Source: Anthoceros angustus (taxonomy: Eukaryota; Streptophyta; Anthocerotopsida; Anthocerotales; Anthocerotaceae). Taken from it: DNA of 64,000 bases. The first letter of the stretch is position 1. Each line of letters starts with the position of its first letter. The notes under the pieces are model-generated. The model worked only from the letters and a program-made list of their open reading frames with translations, was not told the DNA's origin and did no database searches. The stretch covers positions 1,674,001-1,738,000 of the forward strand of contig MU008170.1 of assembly GCA_010909165.1 (NCBI GenBank), read 5' to 3'. Positions 25,936 to 37,045 of the stretch are shown here, one piece after another. Position numbers and translations under genes: made by a program.

Positions 25936-28190
25936 TTATTGAGGTGAAAGAACGATGGAAAGAGACCATCTAGGAAGGGACAACAAATGGGGACCCGGGG
26001 GTCGGAGTGAAGAGGAGCAACTGAGCTCCCTACCTAAAGTGACCAATCGCACCCACAATGTCATATGCGTAGAATAAACGGCCCGCAAACCATGAGGAAG
26101 AGGAAAAGGCATCACCCACCGCCGCCTTATGGAGAATCGCCGCTGAGAGCGCCTGAAGAGCAATAGAAACCCGTCAAGTATGCCGTGAAGTACGAGAGGG
26201 ACAGACACTATGCTCACAAGATGGTAAGCTTTGGCACAAGACTTGATGAATTTGTCAAAGTCCTCACCATTGCCCCATACGCTTTAGAGCAAGCGGATAA
26301 AGAGGTGGCCCGCTTGCATCCCGCTATACTTATGGACCTTGAGAGCCGCACTCACAAGTGAGGAGCAACCGACGGTTGGTGATGACTGAGCGAGGTGGCG
26401 CCACGTGTGGTCAAGAACCACTACATCCGCCACCACAACCGGTCGCCACGACAAGGTATAAGTCCGCCCGATTGAACGACCAAGAAGAAGAGTATACTCC
26501 CGCCTCCTCCAGCCATATAGCCACTTTCGCGAGCAATGGCAAACATGACGCCACGGATGGCGCTGAGTGGCAATGCGGCGACTGGGGACAACGAGCAAGG
26601 TGGACACCGAGACGCTAAGAGCAGAGCCGCACTCACAAGTGAGGAGCGAAGAAGCCACAGCCGGAGTAGGCCGAGACGGAATCGCATCGCAGAGTGAAGG
26701 TGGTTGGTGCGATGTGAAATCCCGTATGCATGGGCGGGCCAAGAGCTGCACCGCCTCCTTCCTGCAAGAGCGAGCCGCGCCTAGTGGACCCGGAGATGGA
26801 GGGGTCCCGGAGGATGATCAAAAGCTCGGCCGAGCCGCTTCGAGCGTAGATGCCTCGCAATCCCTAAAGCCATCGATGATAAATGTAGAGAAAGGAGGGA
26901 AGTCCTTCCGAGCATCCGCCGATAACATGTCTCCGGCCCGCCTCAAGGACGATTGAGAGAGAAGGTTCCCTCCTCCACACTTGATACGAGATCCTCGAGA
27001 AAGGGCTTGTCATGGAGGATGAAACGGGAAGCCAAGGCAGGCAGAGGGCCCAACTCCCAAGAAAGCCGCCGGGAAGAGACCTCATGAGAGCACCCCACGC
27101 CCAAATTGCACAGCAGTGGATGCTTGCTGTGTCGCCCCTGTGGCACTCAAAAGCCCCGAGCCCAAGATGTCCCCAAGAGTATCCATAATCTTCAGATCAA
27201 ACCCCGAGCCGGACAAAAGGACCGAGACGAGGCGCAGACGGATGAGGTACCTGTGGCGCCTAGCAAAGCAGAAGGAAAAGGATTCCAAAGGCCACCCGAG
27301 CATCCTCCAAAGAAAGGGAGGTCTTCAATATGGGAGAGGTCCTCTGCAAGGGCCTTGTCCAGAAGCTCCCAATGAAGTCTGGGAACCAAAGGGGACCCCA
27401 AGAACTGCACCAAGAGCCGAGCAATCTCCCCAGAAACCGCAGAGTAGGCGATCCCGACGGAGACCAGACGCTGCACTTGGACATCTTGACCTTCAAGCCC
27501 ACCAACGAAAGCTCGAAGAGAATATCTCAAAGGCCTCCTTGACTTTGTCCCTGTGCCCGAGGATGTGAGAATCGCCGTTGAAGAGCAATAGCGAAGGGAA
27601 GACACACATGGAGAGGGCGGCAGTGGGCCCTATAGTGAGCAATAGCGAAGAGAGCACCGCCAGCGGTCGCCTTGCTCGGTACTGGCCGATTCCAAGACGA
27701 GACGGCGAAACTCAAGAGACGTTTCAGCCGGTAGTAGAGGTTGGAGGACCTCCGAGAAGCACCGGACAAAGGGTATAAGACTCTAGACGCCAAAGATCCC
27801 TAAGCTCCTCAAAGATGACGCCCGGAAATGGTATTGAAGGCGTTCTCGACATCCACCGTAAGACTACCCAATCCGGGTGGGTATCAAGGCAAGCTTTCAC
27901 CCCTAGCACCACGCACTGCACTCCTGAGTGGCAATGCCAAATTGAAGGGGTTGAAGTGTCCGGAGAAGGGAGCGATCAGAGATAGCGGCCGAGTAGCCGC
28001 ATGAAGGCCTCCCCAACCGCGAGTGACGCGAGAAAGGTGCTTGTCCATAGCGACAAGCCTACTAGCTGCAAGAACAGCTGAAATCCGGTGAGGCATCTCT
28101 CCACGAGCCACCGCAGCAGCCAGAGAAAAGAGTTGTGGAAAGCCGCTAGATGGATCTTCGGGGAGAAACACATTGGAGTAACACAAAGTT
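25936..28190 (-). mobile_element. Decayed LINE (reverse transcriptase to 3' end)
   Basis: Read on the reverse strand from 28,190: SLAAAVARGEMPHRISAVLA then SRLVAMDK (fingers region of LINE reverse transcriptase), VVLGVKACLDTHPDWVVL, VIFEELRDLWRLES, then GGALFAIAHYRA after a damaged QGDPL motif, then VGLKVKMSKCSVWSPSG and the thumb. Near 26,600 come MFAIARESGY and VVADVVVLDHT of the C-terminal region, and the 3' end at 25,936 matches 14,940-15,180. Many frameshifts and stops split the frames; no intact enzyme remains. At 26,350-26,900 segments such as CAGAGCCGCACTCACAAGTG repeat, suggesting internal rearrangement. Confidence 0.8.
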
Positions 28191-28216
28191 CTTTTTAACC
28201 TTATATACTTAGTAGA

Positions 28217-28268
28217 TATGTTTAATCATACTCTTTGTGATATGAATTTGATATAATCACATTTGAGT
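28217..28268. repeat. Right flanking direct repeat of the LINE
   Basis: Partner of 25,873-25,932: ATGTTTAATCATACTCTTTG followed by TGATATGAATTTGATATAAT and CACATTTG. Confidence 0.6.
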
Positions 28269-28346
28269 AAGTGCACCTCTATGATAGGACACAAGGCTCT
28301 TTCTAACCTTATGGTCGTGGGGTTCAAATCCCATAGGTGACAATGA
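28266..28346 (+). mobile_element. tRNA-like segment, possible SINE head
   Basis: Has a good Pol III B box (GGGGTTCAAATCCCATAGG at about 28,318) about 45 bases after TTGAGTAAGTGCACCTC, a weak A-box-like stretch. The 3' GGTGAC has no convincing acceptor partner, so this is not a functional tRNA. It resembles tRNA-derived SINE heads. Confidence 0.4.
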
Positions 28347-28414
28347 ATTCCTTAATTATACAAGATGTGGGTGGATTGTGGTAGACACTTTATCAAGGTT
28401 TAAACATAAAAGTG

Positions 28415-28860
28415 ATAGTTCATTCAAGACGGCAATGAAAAGTGAAGAAGGGATGAGGAAGAATGAGTTATATAAGTTATATAAAAATATATATATTTTT
28501 ATATATTGCTAGGGAGGATAAGTACACGCTTCCCTTCATGCTCTTGACTTTATTGTAATATTAACTCTAAACACAAAGTGCTAGTTCATCCAAGTGGACA
28601 ATGAAAAGTGAAGAAGGGATGACAAAGAATGAATTGCATTTCTATTAGGATGAGTACAAGCTTCCTTCATGCTGGTTATTGTGATATTAACACAATTCCA
28701 TCATATAGGGATGAGTGACACCCCTACTGGTTTCCTTGCCACGTTACCTTAGTTCTCCCCTCTCCTTCAAACTCCGATGAATGACGAGTGACGCCCATAT
28801 TGGGTTCCTTGCCATGCCACGCTACCTTAGTTCTCCCCTCTCCTTCAAACTCTGTACACT
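28415..28860. repeat. Local direct repeats
   Basis: GTTCATCCAAGTGGACAATG with AAAAGTGAAGAAGGGATGA occurs near 28,585 and, diverged, near 28,422. A unit of about 78 bases ending TTAGTTCTCCCCTCTCCTTC occurs at about 28,710 and 28,785. No gene seen. Confidence 0.75.
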
Positions 28861-28992
28861 CATGGGCAATTCCGTGTTAGCCCCCATCACCTTCGGATTG
28901 AAACCAACCGCTAGTTCAAGCCTGCGCCTCCTCAAGAAGAACGAATTTGCAAGCTCTGCTCTTTGGACCCTGAATCTGATTCTCGTTTTCTC

Positions 28993-29327
28993 TTCTATTG
29001 TCCCGTCTATGCTGATATTCGGGCTCTTGTATTGTCCCGCCTATGCTGATATTCAAGCTCTTCTATTGTCTCGCCTGTGCTGATATTCGGGTGCTTCTAT
29101 TGTCCCGCCTGTGCTGATATTCAGGCTCTTCTATTGTCCCACCAGGCCGATATTGGGCTCTTATTGTCTACTTTGTCTTGATATTCAAGCTCTTATTGTC
29201 TACTTTGTCTTGATATTCAAGCTCTTCTATTGTCCCGCCTGTGCTGATATTCAGGCTCTTCTATTGTCCCACCTGTGCTGATATTCAGGCTCTTCTATTG
29301 TCCCACCTGTGCTGATATTCAGGCTCG
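28993..29327 (+). repeat. 34-bp minisatellite, about ten copies
   Basis: Unit of the form GCTCTTCTATTGTCCCGCCT followed by GTGCTGATATTCAG. The last three copies are almost identical; two central copies (TTATTGTCTACTTTGTCTTG) form a shorter 32-base variant. Confidence 0.92.
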
Positions 29328-29351
29328 TTACACTCTTCTTTTCGATTTAGC

Positions 29352-29560
29352 TGGTTTTTGCATTCTTGTCTTTTCACATTCCTAAGGTCTCTAGACTCTC
29401 TTTGTGAGCTTTTTGACCTAGTTTTTGCCTTCTTCTCTATTCACATTCCTAAGGTCTCTAGACTCTCTCTGTGAGCTTTTTGACCTAGTTTTTGCCTTCT
29501 TCTCTATTCACATTCCTAAGGCCTCTAGATTCTCTCTATGAGCTTTCTGACCGTCGACAG
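29352..29560 (+). repeat. 67-bp tandem repeat, three copies
   Basis: Unit contains TTCACATTCCTAAGGTCTCT and TGTGAGCTTTTTGACCTAG; the second copy is the cleanest. It directly follows the 34-bp array. Confidence 0.92.
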
Positions 29561-29636
29561 GCCTTGTAGGACTCTTCATAGGTTTCGCCTCTTTTTTTTC
29601 CTCCTTACTGTCTTTTTCAAATTTTCCATGTTTCAC

Positions 29637-29702
29637 GATATACTATCTCTTGATGGTCTATCATCAAGCTCTTGATGGTCTATCATCAAGAGATAGTATA
29701 TC
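29637..29702. repeat. Perfect 19-bp inverted repeat with nested hairpins
   Basis: GATATACTATCTCTTGATG (29637-29655) is the exact complement of 29684-29702. Between the arms CTCTTGATGGTCTATCATCAAG is directly duplicated, and each copy is itself a CTTGATG/CATCAAG hairpin. Confidence 0.93.
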
Positions 29703-29754
29703 CAAATGATGTGTGTCCAAATGGCCTAGGCCAAATGGAGACACATTTATAAGA

Positions 29755-30165
29755 ACGCCGTGATTAAGCATCCTGCGCTTGGATCGGTACTTAGATGGGG
29801 TGCCTAAAGGGAGTGGATGTCCTTGGTGCAAGTAGCTTAGGGACACCATGGTACAAGTTGTTAAGTACCAAGTCCCATGACGGAATCCTTACTTAGATGG
29901 GGTGCCTAAAGGGAGTGGATGCCCTTGGTGCAAGTAGCTTAGGCACACCATGGTACAAGTTGTTAAGTACTAAGTCCCATGACGGAGTCCTGCGCTTGGA
30001 TCGGTACTTAGATGGGGTGCCTAAAGGGAGTGGATGCCCTTAGTACAAGTAGCTTAGGCAGTACTTAGATGGGGTGCTTAAAGGGAGTGGATGCCCTTGG
30101 TGCAAGTAGCTTAGGCACACCATGGTACAAGTTGTTAAGTACCAAGTCCCGGAAACCCGTCCTCA
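29755..30165 (+). repeat. About 110-bp tandem array, four partial units
   Basis: Units contain GTACTTAGATGGGGTGCCTA, AGGGAGTGGATGCCCTTGGT and ACCATGGTACAAGTTGTTAA, starting near 29,788, 29,891, 30,004 and 30,063. The third unit is short. Phrases such as TTAAGCAT...GCTTGG and GTACTTAGATGGGGTG recall the 5S rRNA internal promoter, but the match is loose. The array runs into the (TTC)n tract at 30,181. Confidence 0.8.
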
Positions 30166-30169
30166 GCGG

Positions 30170-30345
30170 ACTTAAATAAAATTCTTCTTCTTCTTCTTAT
30201 CATCTTATTTATGTTGTTGTTATTCGTAGAAATGTTCACCTTGTGGTCGGGGGCTCGAACCCCCCGTGTGGCGGTGTGCCCAGCACATGACTGAAACAGC
30301 TCGAACCCCCCGTGTGGCGGTGTGCCCAGCACATGACTGAAACAG
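30170..30345 (-). mobile_element. SINE-like end: B box, duplicated 48-mer and (GAA)n
   Basis: On the reverse strand GGGGGGTTCGAGCCCCCGAC is a strong Pol III B box, followed by ACCACAAGGTGAACATTTC, spacer and (GAA)n at 30,181-30,198. Upstream, a 48-base block with GTGCTGGGCACACCGCCACA is duplicated in tandem (about 30,249-30,342). This layout, tRNA-like head with body and simple-repeat tract, suggests a tRNA-derived SINE fused to the 110-bp array. No full cloverleaf can be drawn. Confidence 0.5.
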
Positions 30346-30404
30346 TAATATCGCAGTTAGACGTAAGGTTTTGCATACACTAAGTACATAGTGTACGTTC
30401 TCTG

Positions 30405-31060
30405 CAGCCCATCTTTGCAGAGATCGAACATGAGGAAGTGGGAAGCTATAGGGTAGCGTTTGCTGGTAGTCAGGCGGACAGAGCTGGTGAAGAGGCCGCT
30501 GTTCTAGCTGCAAACCCAGTTGAAACTCCAGTTAGGAGAGAGAAGGCGCAGAAGGGAAAGGCTGCTGCTGCTTAGGGTAAGGAGGTTCCACTCATAGTGG
30601 CAAGGCTGGACATTCGGGTTGAAGTTATTAGGAAAGTGCAAAGGCATCCAGATACAGACTCTTGGTATGTCGAGGAGATTGATGTGGGTGACACAGCACC
30701 ACGCACTGTGGTGAGCGGTCTGCTGAAGTACGTCCCGACTCCCCATTGAAGCCATGGAGAATCACCGTAGTCCTGTGCAATCTCAAGCCTGCCAACAAGT
30801 GCGGCAGCAGGGCTTAAGCTTTAGTGCTGCTTCAAACTCTGACCATATTCTGGAGCAACTGGTGGCTCCTCCCAAATGTGCACCAGCATGAGAAAGGGTG
30901 CAGTTTCCAGGCTTTCCAGGCGAACCAGATAACGTGCTCAATCCCAAGTAGAAGATTCGGGAAACAGTGCAGCCGGACTTGATCACCAACAAGTATCTGG
31001 TTGCTTGTCACAAAGAGACCTCACCACAACCACCGCGTGGTGCAATCCGCGGTGCAATTT
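30405..31060 (+). pseudogene. Methionyl-tRNA synthetase C-terminal region, decayed copy
   Basis: Contiguous and intronless remnants read PIFAEIEHEEVGSYRVAFAG SQ (end of the MetRS helical domain), a Lys/Ala linker, then the EMAP II-like tRNA-binding OB fold: [73 protein letters not shown] and NKYLVACHKE. In-frame stops lie at 30573 (TAG), 30747 (TGA), about 30,888 (TGA) and about 30,947 (TAG), and there is at least one frameshift near 30,760. Other proteins (AIMP1-like) share the OB fold, but the upstream AFAGSQADRA segment points to MetRS. The parent gene is not in the window. A retrocopy is likely; a CTGCAG at the left edge leaves open a genomic fragment. Confidence 0.75.
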
Positions 31061-31485
31061 GTTTAGAAGTGGTGCAATCCGGTAGACCATCGGAGAAATC
31101 ATCAGTATTGCATGGTCGATTCCATTTGTGTGTTCACGAACAGCATTGGTACGCGATGGTGGCTCAACAGGTGGTTCAGCATGATGGCACCAGCCCAAGC
31201 TTTTCCATTACATGTCCTTGCTGTGCTAAAGTACAATGTCCCTTTTCCTCGGGTCAAGGGAAAGTCCTTCACTGCTCTGAAGGAGAAGAAACAGAAAGAA
31301 ACTTCACCAGACACGTAGCAAGGCGAGCCTCCTGTCTGCTTGGAATACAAGTCATATCCTTGCCAAAGCTTCAATTTTCAGGACTTTGTTCATCGAGCAG
31401 ATGAACGGTCCAGGCATTCATAAGGTACACGGACTTGATACAAATTTCAGCAAGAGCGAAGGAAAGGAATTGCTTTCCCTCACGT
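31061..31485. other. Spacer between pseudogene and UGP3
   Basis: Forward frames such as LHVLAVLKYNVPFPRVKGKS (about 31,200-31,260) look protein-like but match nothing I recognise and are interrupted. It also contains the UGP3 3' UTR on the reverse strand. Confidence 0.45.
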
Positions 31486-34349
31486 TCATAATATAGCTGC
31501 TGTTCCCTCGTTTTGGTTGAGTTTCAAATGAATGTGGCCACCGGCCTTCACAATATAGTGCCAGGACCATGAACCTTGACTGGGTATTGGTTCCAAGGTC
31601 TTACAAAAACCTGTCCACAACACCAAATCGAAAAATGTCAATTCCTGAAGCACTACGGATAAGCAAAACCCAAGCCACTCTGAACGATATGATAATGAGC
31701 ATACTCTTTACCTGCCTCAGACCCAGTGACCCGCATCCTGAATCCATCAGGCACTCGAAAACTTTGAGGCCCTTCAAACACAACGCCAAAAGCCTCAAAC
31801 TCAGAGTTTCCTTCCAGTACTATCTCCAGTGACTCAAATCTCTTCATTTTCCGCTGCCAAAAAACATTTTCGGGACAGTTCCAATCCACCCCCTTGTTGA
31901 CAACTTGGACTCTCTCCAACCTGCACCTCCCACAGCCATCTCCGTATCGTAGTAGCATTTCCCCATTCCGTGCCCTGGATGCTGAGCCCATGACATTATC
32001 AGCATGCACTATCAGGCTTCCATCAAGCTCTACATCCTTCCAGGAAAATTCTGCTATTTCCAGTTGTAACTCTGAACCTTCGGCTACGGAGCCCCCACGG
32101 ATCTTCTGGCGGATCACATCCCAGAGCGGTCCTAATGCTGGGTGGAACAGTACGACAAAAGGAGGTGCGCTGTCCACATAACAATGGTTATTCTCCATCT
32201 GCGGCATCTTCACGCCACAGGAAGTAAGCAGATCAAACCCATTCCGGGTAACGTCTAAAAATGATCCATCGGGAGTCTGATGCAAAGTCTGCTCATTAGG
32301 CTTCCTCCTCCTCTTCGCTGAAGAAGTAACCTTCCTTCGCTGATTATAAGTTATAAACGTATCCAAATCCTCCATCAACTGGGGTGAGCGTCGAGAGCGA
32401 AACTGATTTACAAGAGAGTCCGCAACATTTTGCATCGTGCATTCCAGTCTACCAGCAAGAACACTGTGGTGTTGCCCCATAGAGTCCTCGAAAGTAACAG
32501 GTTTTTTCAGGTTTAAGATCATGCCTGGCAATGAAGCAGAGCACCCACTGGAAGCCACTTTCTCCACAGCCGCAAGATCAACAAATAATACATTCGTGTT
32601 GGCTGGATACTGGGCCTCCATGCTACCCGGAGAGACGGGCACATCGGGAATCCCAAGCTTGTTGAATTCCGTGTACTCAATACAGGTGACAGCATATTCC
32701 CAAGTGCCATCCCATGTGTTCCTCTCAACCAGCACGTTCACACCCTCGGCTGTCCCCACATTCCTCTTGCAGCTCGCAAAACCAAACTTTTTGTTATGAT
32801 GAAGCCCAATACCCGATAGGGCAAGAAGCGTTACATCGGTGCCCGCCACAGGATTGCTAATCTGTCTGACAATAGCTGCTTTCCGGCCCTTCTCCCGGAA
32901 CCATCGGAAGACACCAGCATCTTTAGCCAGCTTCCAGATCACACCATGACCCCCGGGTTTCACTACTGCTGTCAGTGGCCCGCTGGTCAACCATCGCCCA
33001 TCTGCAGCTGACACTGTGGGCACCAGCGGCTGCTCGAAAATTTTGAAGTTGCCTCGCCCACGGCCAAACCAATCAAAGCTCTCACACAGGGCCTGTACTC
33101 TGTCGTTGTTTTTCTTAGCTGCACTCGACATGATGGCAACTGGGATCAATATCTGCTCTCCAAAAACCTTGAAGTGCAGATACTCTCTTGCTTGCAGATC
33201 CCGCACGAGACCTTCCAGCAAAGTCCTCCCACAATACGGCAACATGGCCACAGGCAAACACTCCCCAGTCACATCATCCACAAGCCCCAGGCGGTCACCT
33301 GCACCGCCAAGAGGGTATATTTCACCCATTTCCGGCAATCCCTGGAGACCCCAGCTCGCAGCTTGGGCTGCATAAGCTGCATTCTCCGACAGATCTGGCC
33401 CTGAAGGAACGTAGAAGCACCTGTTATCAGCACTGCAATGCCCACTCATGGCCTTAACGGCCTTCCTCTTCAACTGAGAGTTGTTGATGAGCTCCAAGGC
33501 TGCCACCTGGTACCCCACAATCCCTCCGATACAGTCATAGAATCTCTCCACTCTAGCCAGCACACTGATAAACTTAGACAGTGCCAGATGCATCTGGCTC
33601 GAAACACCATCATCATGCCCTGCCCAGCTGCCCCGTTCCAGCCGCTTCACATCAAGCTTCCCCTGTGTCTTCTTCCTCCCTGCACCATCCCACCCATCAA
33701 TCATCTGCGCAAGAACCACAAACGCTTCCTTCAGCAAGTGACCCTGGAACTGAGCCGAGCTGCTCCTCACCATGTCACCATCCCGTCCCCCAGACCCATC
33801 CAAGTGCACGTCCTGCCAGGAAAACGGCACATCCAGAACATGCTCCTGACCCGCAGCGACCAGACACTTCAACAGGTAAAGCTCCTCCGCATCCAGAACA
33901 TGCATAGCCAACACCGCAGCCGGCTGCACGTAAACACTACCACCTGCCCTCCCAAAAACAGCCTGCACTCTCCGACAAGTGTCAAGCACAGCCACCTTCT
34001 CCTCCAGAGTCCCCAGCTTCAGCAGCCTCCTCTGCAACTCCTTCAGGTCCTGGATCTCCTGAACCAGGGCCTTGTCCCTTCGGCCCTCAGCATCCACCGG
34101 AGGAGACACCACCGGCGGCACGGACACCAGGGGGGAGGGGGAGATGCTGGAACCAAGCCGTGGCTGCGCAACGTGCAAAGCAGCTCCCCTCTTGAATGCC
34201 CTAGGCTCCTTGTTCTGCCCCGCAGCCGAGGCCCTGAAGACCGTCCTTCGCAGCCCATCATCCGTCAGGCCAGAACCCAGCTCTCCAGGACATCTTCCGC
34301 ACAAATGCAGAGGCGTTAATTTCACAGAATAAAATCCCACGCCAAACAT
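31486..34349 (-). CDS. UGP3: UTP-glucose-1-phosphate uridylyltransferase 3, plastid
   Basis: Makes UDP-glucose in the plastid for SQD1 and sulfolipid synthesis. Two exons: 34349-31712 and 31610-31486, joined across a 101-base intron (phase 1), giving about 920 residues. After a transit region come long helices (EIQDLKELQRRLLKLGTLEE, FYDCIGGIVGYQVAALELIN), then the nucleotidyltransferase core: EIYPLGGAGDRLGLVDDVTG, VAMLPYCGRTLLEGLVRDLQ, VKPGGHGVIWKLAKDAGVFR, QISNPVAGTDVTLLALSGIG, HHNKKFGFASCKRNVGTAEG and NVLVERNTWDGTWEYAVTCI. The C-terminal beta part has FRVPDGFRMRV and, in the second exon, QGSWSWHYIVKAGGHIHLKL. The uninterrupted 2.6-kb first exon is unusual next to its intron-rich neighbours. 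Reading into the intron adds a false tail ending LGFAYP. Confidence 0.95.
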
Positions 34350-35205
34350 GGTAGCTACCCAACAAGGTGAAGAGTTCAGACGCGTCTCAACCCACTGTGA
34401 GGCGATTCAAACTCCACAACACCGACAATCGCACATTGTACAAACAAGTGGACATGCAACAGCAGCGTCCAGCTGCACCGACCGGCATGGCCGATGTTGC
34501 GGAGCAAGAGCAGCAGCAGAAACAGAGGCCATGGCAAGGCAATTCAGGAGACTAGCAAACATTGAATTTCGCGACCCAGCAATCCTAATCCTCCGCGCAC
34601 CACCGCTCTGCTCCCCTCACATCACATCCTGCAAATTCCAGCCGGCAGGCAACTTGATCACGTAAGCACATCAACTGGCGGCAATCGGGCGTGAGATCCG
34701 ATCCTGGATTGCCTTGGTGCTCGCAGCGAGCTCAAAAAGTCCTGGGTGGAGGCCTGCCATGACGTAATATGCTACGGAGATGCGGGGGAGATCCGTTACG
34801 GAGCAGGCAGCTGGTCCCGGGCATATCCGCGCGTCTGCGATGCTATGCTGGAAGTTTGTTGCATGCGCTAATAAAGGAGATGGCAGCGACGCACCTGGGT
34901 TGCAGGCAGGCAGACAGCGCCAGCGCCGACACTTGTGGTTGGCCTTCGCCGCTGCCAGCATATCCGATACCCAAAGGATACTCGTGCAAATGTGCAAATA
35001 TTCAAAGTTTCAAACTCAAGGCAGGACATGGACTTGTGTCAGCGGAAACCTTCCACGCAGGATTTTTCTGCACGGTTGGGGAGTCCGTTGGGAACCCTAA
35101 ATTCATAAATGGGTTAGCTTGAGGAGCTGCAACACGGGCCCCGATTTTCTGGGGTCATGGAGCTGACTGTACAAGGACATTGGACCGGTAGGACTGGAGA
35201 CTTAT
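34350..35205. other. Spacer between UGP3 and the TBC gene
   Basis: About 850 bases: UGP3 promoter side and TBC 3' UTR. No gene supported; frames are short and unlike any family. Confidence 0.55.
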
Positions 35206-37045
35206 CTAGGTTAAGACCGGAGACGAGGGGTTGCTGTCGGATCGACTCCACCTGCGGAACCTCTGCTCTAGATCTGCGATGACAGCTGTTTGCTGCTTCT
35301 TGCTCTGCTTGGGGATGGAGAGCATCCATAGCGACCCGACTTTCTCCGAAGCAGCCTGCCAAACACGCGTGCTTTAGCTTCCTGGACGGAAAGCCCTAAC
35401 GCGCTGACGCTATGTCGGATTTGCAGGCGTGGCGTATACTTACCTTGAACAGAACGTCAGGGTCGTACATTCGGTGGGTTACATTTTGTAACACAGTGAT
35501 CGTCTCGCCGATGTGATTGGTAGCCAGCAACTCATCTTCTCTTATCTGCGATCAGGTGGACACATTAGCCGTGAAGCCAACAACTTTGTGATATCAGCCT
35601 GCTAAGGCCTGAGGATCAAGATACCGTTACGCAACAGCTGTGCACACCTTGAATATCGCCAAAGCCACTCTGAACAAGAACTTCACTCCCTCGTTAAATA
35701 CGACGTCCCACACTCTCAAAGTTGTCTGTAGCATGGCAAAGATTACTTAATGCTGGTAGGGCCACATGAAGAGAAAACGATATCCGCCAGATATGCAAAG
35801 CATTGACTAATGAAGCTCTTACCTCAGACGGGAAACTTTTAGCAAAAAGACACAGAAACCATTCCGTGGTGATCAGCGAGATGTCAAAGCCAATATGATC
35901 AAAATGGGCTGCCAGCCTGTGAAAGCCACCAAGACTTATGAGACACGAACTTGAAGGTGCTAACTCTACGGTCGCGTACAAACATGTGGAGTTAGACAAC
36001 GCACCGTGGACATTTTTTCACAAAAACTTCGTTGAAGACACGCTGCTGGACGTGACACCCTGTCAGATTCTCCGAGTAACAATCACTGAACAGAACATTT
36101 TCCAGCAATACGGCGAGCATCCAGAAGGCCTGTTCCTCGGTTTTCATCACAAGAAGCAACAGTGCTGCCACATAGTTCATTCCCTGCATAGAGTAAGCAG
36201 GCTTGGCGTTATAATCCATCCATTCCCCCAAAACCTTAACAGGGCCTCGGATTCGCACAAGTTAAAGCTTTTGATACACAGGAAAGGCACTCCTACCTGG
36301 CAATAACCAATATGAGAATCTCGAAATGAGTAGGCAACGAGGACCCGACGCAATGTAGCCCTTCCTTCCTCGCTGTTCACCCAAGGATGAGATGGAAATG
36401 TTCTGGATAGATCCTACAGGACGTCACACCCGGTAAGATGTTGCCTTGCCTCAGGAGGCCTTGAAGTTAAGCAAGTTGGCAGATAGGGACCACGTCTACA
36501 GACATCTCCTGCTTTGGAACGAGCTCAAATGGGAAACTTACCCGGTCAATCTGGTGTGTCGCAGGGGTTTGCCTATCAACCACAGCTTCAGTGAGGTCCT
36601 GGTAGTAACTATCGGGCACTGTGGATCGCTTCTTGGCAGCCCCAGACAAAGCCTGCCAAACTCGAGGTCTCAGAGACGGAGGGATGCCTTTCCAAATCAG
36701 CTTCTTCAGCTGGACAGACCTTGTTAGGTTGGATATGGAGAGAGATGACACAAGGTTGCCCTGCTCAGAATGAGCCGAAATTTCCGGCTGGAGATACCAT
36801 CCTGCACCCTTGTTTGCCTCCATAGCCCACCACACCCGACCCTGCTCGGCAACCCTCTCCTTCACGAGATTGAAAACCACAGCATCTTCAGCAGACAGCT
36901 CGAGACAGAAGCCATACATATCTACAACTTTAACGGTGATGTTCTTCCGTGTGTGAGTCAATCCTCTGCTCTCCACTCGGGTTTCCCCGGGATAACCTCG
37001 AACCAGGGCATCCTGAGAACCTCCCAAACGCTCAAAGCCGAACAT
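35206..37045 (-). CDS. TBC-domain Rab GTPase-activating protein (intact copy 1)
   Basis: Stimulates GTP hydrolysis by Rab proteins in membrane traffic. Seven exons keep phase throughout: 37045-36542, 36413-36297, 36183-36005, 35916-35823, 35725-35648, 35545-35444 and 35355-35206, about 407 residues. The start MFGFERL matches plant relatives; the longer frame to 37153 starts at GTG. N-terminal [16 protein letters not shown] and [20 protein letters not shown] precede [19 protein letters not shown]. The arginine finger is IDRDLSRTF (IxxDxxR, Arg about 172) and the glutamine finger GYCQ (Gln about 207), both present. Then [60 protein letters not shown] and [17 protein letters not shown]. In the glutamine-finger exon this copy has RDSHIGYCQ where the other copies have RDSDIGYCQ. 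Confidence 0.95.

Noticed and set aside
28993-29327. CRISPR-like spaced repeats
   Set aside because: Repeats are contiguous with no unique spacers, and the genome is eukaryotic.
30245-30345. Candidate tRNA gene
   Set aside because: The T-arm-like B box is strong, but no acceptor, D or anticodon arms can be paired.
33438-34319. Forward frame of 293 codons
   Set aside because: Antisense to the first exon of UGP3, low-complexity Pro/Leu/Ser/His content, no domain.
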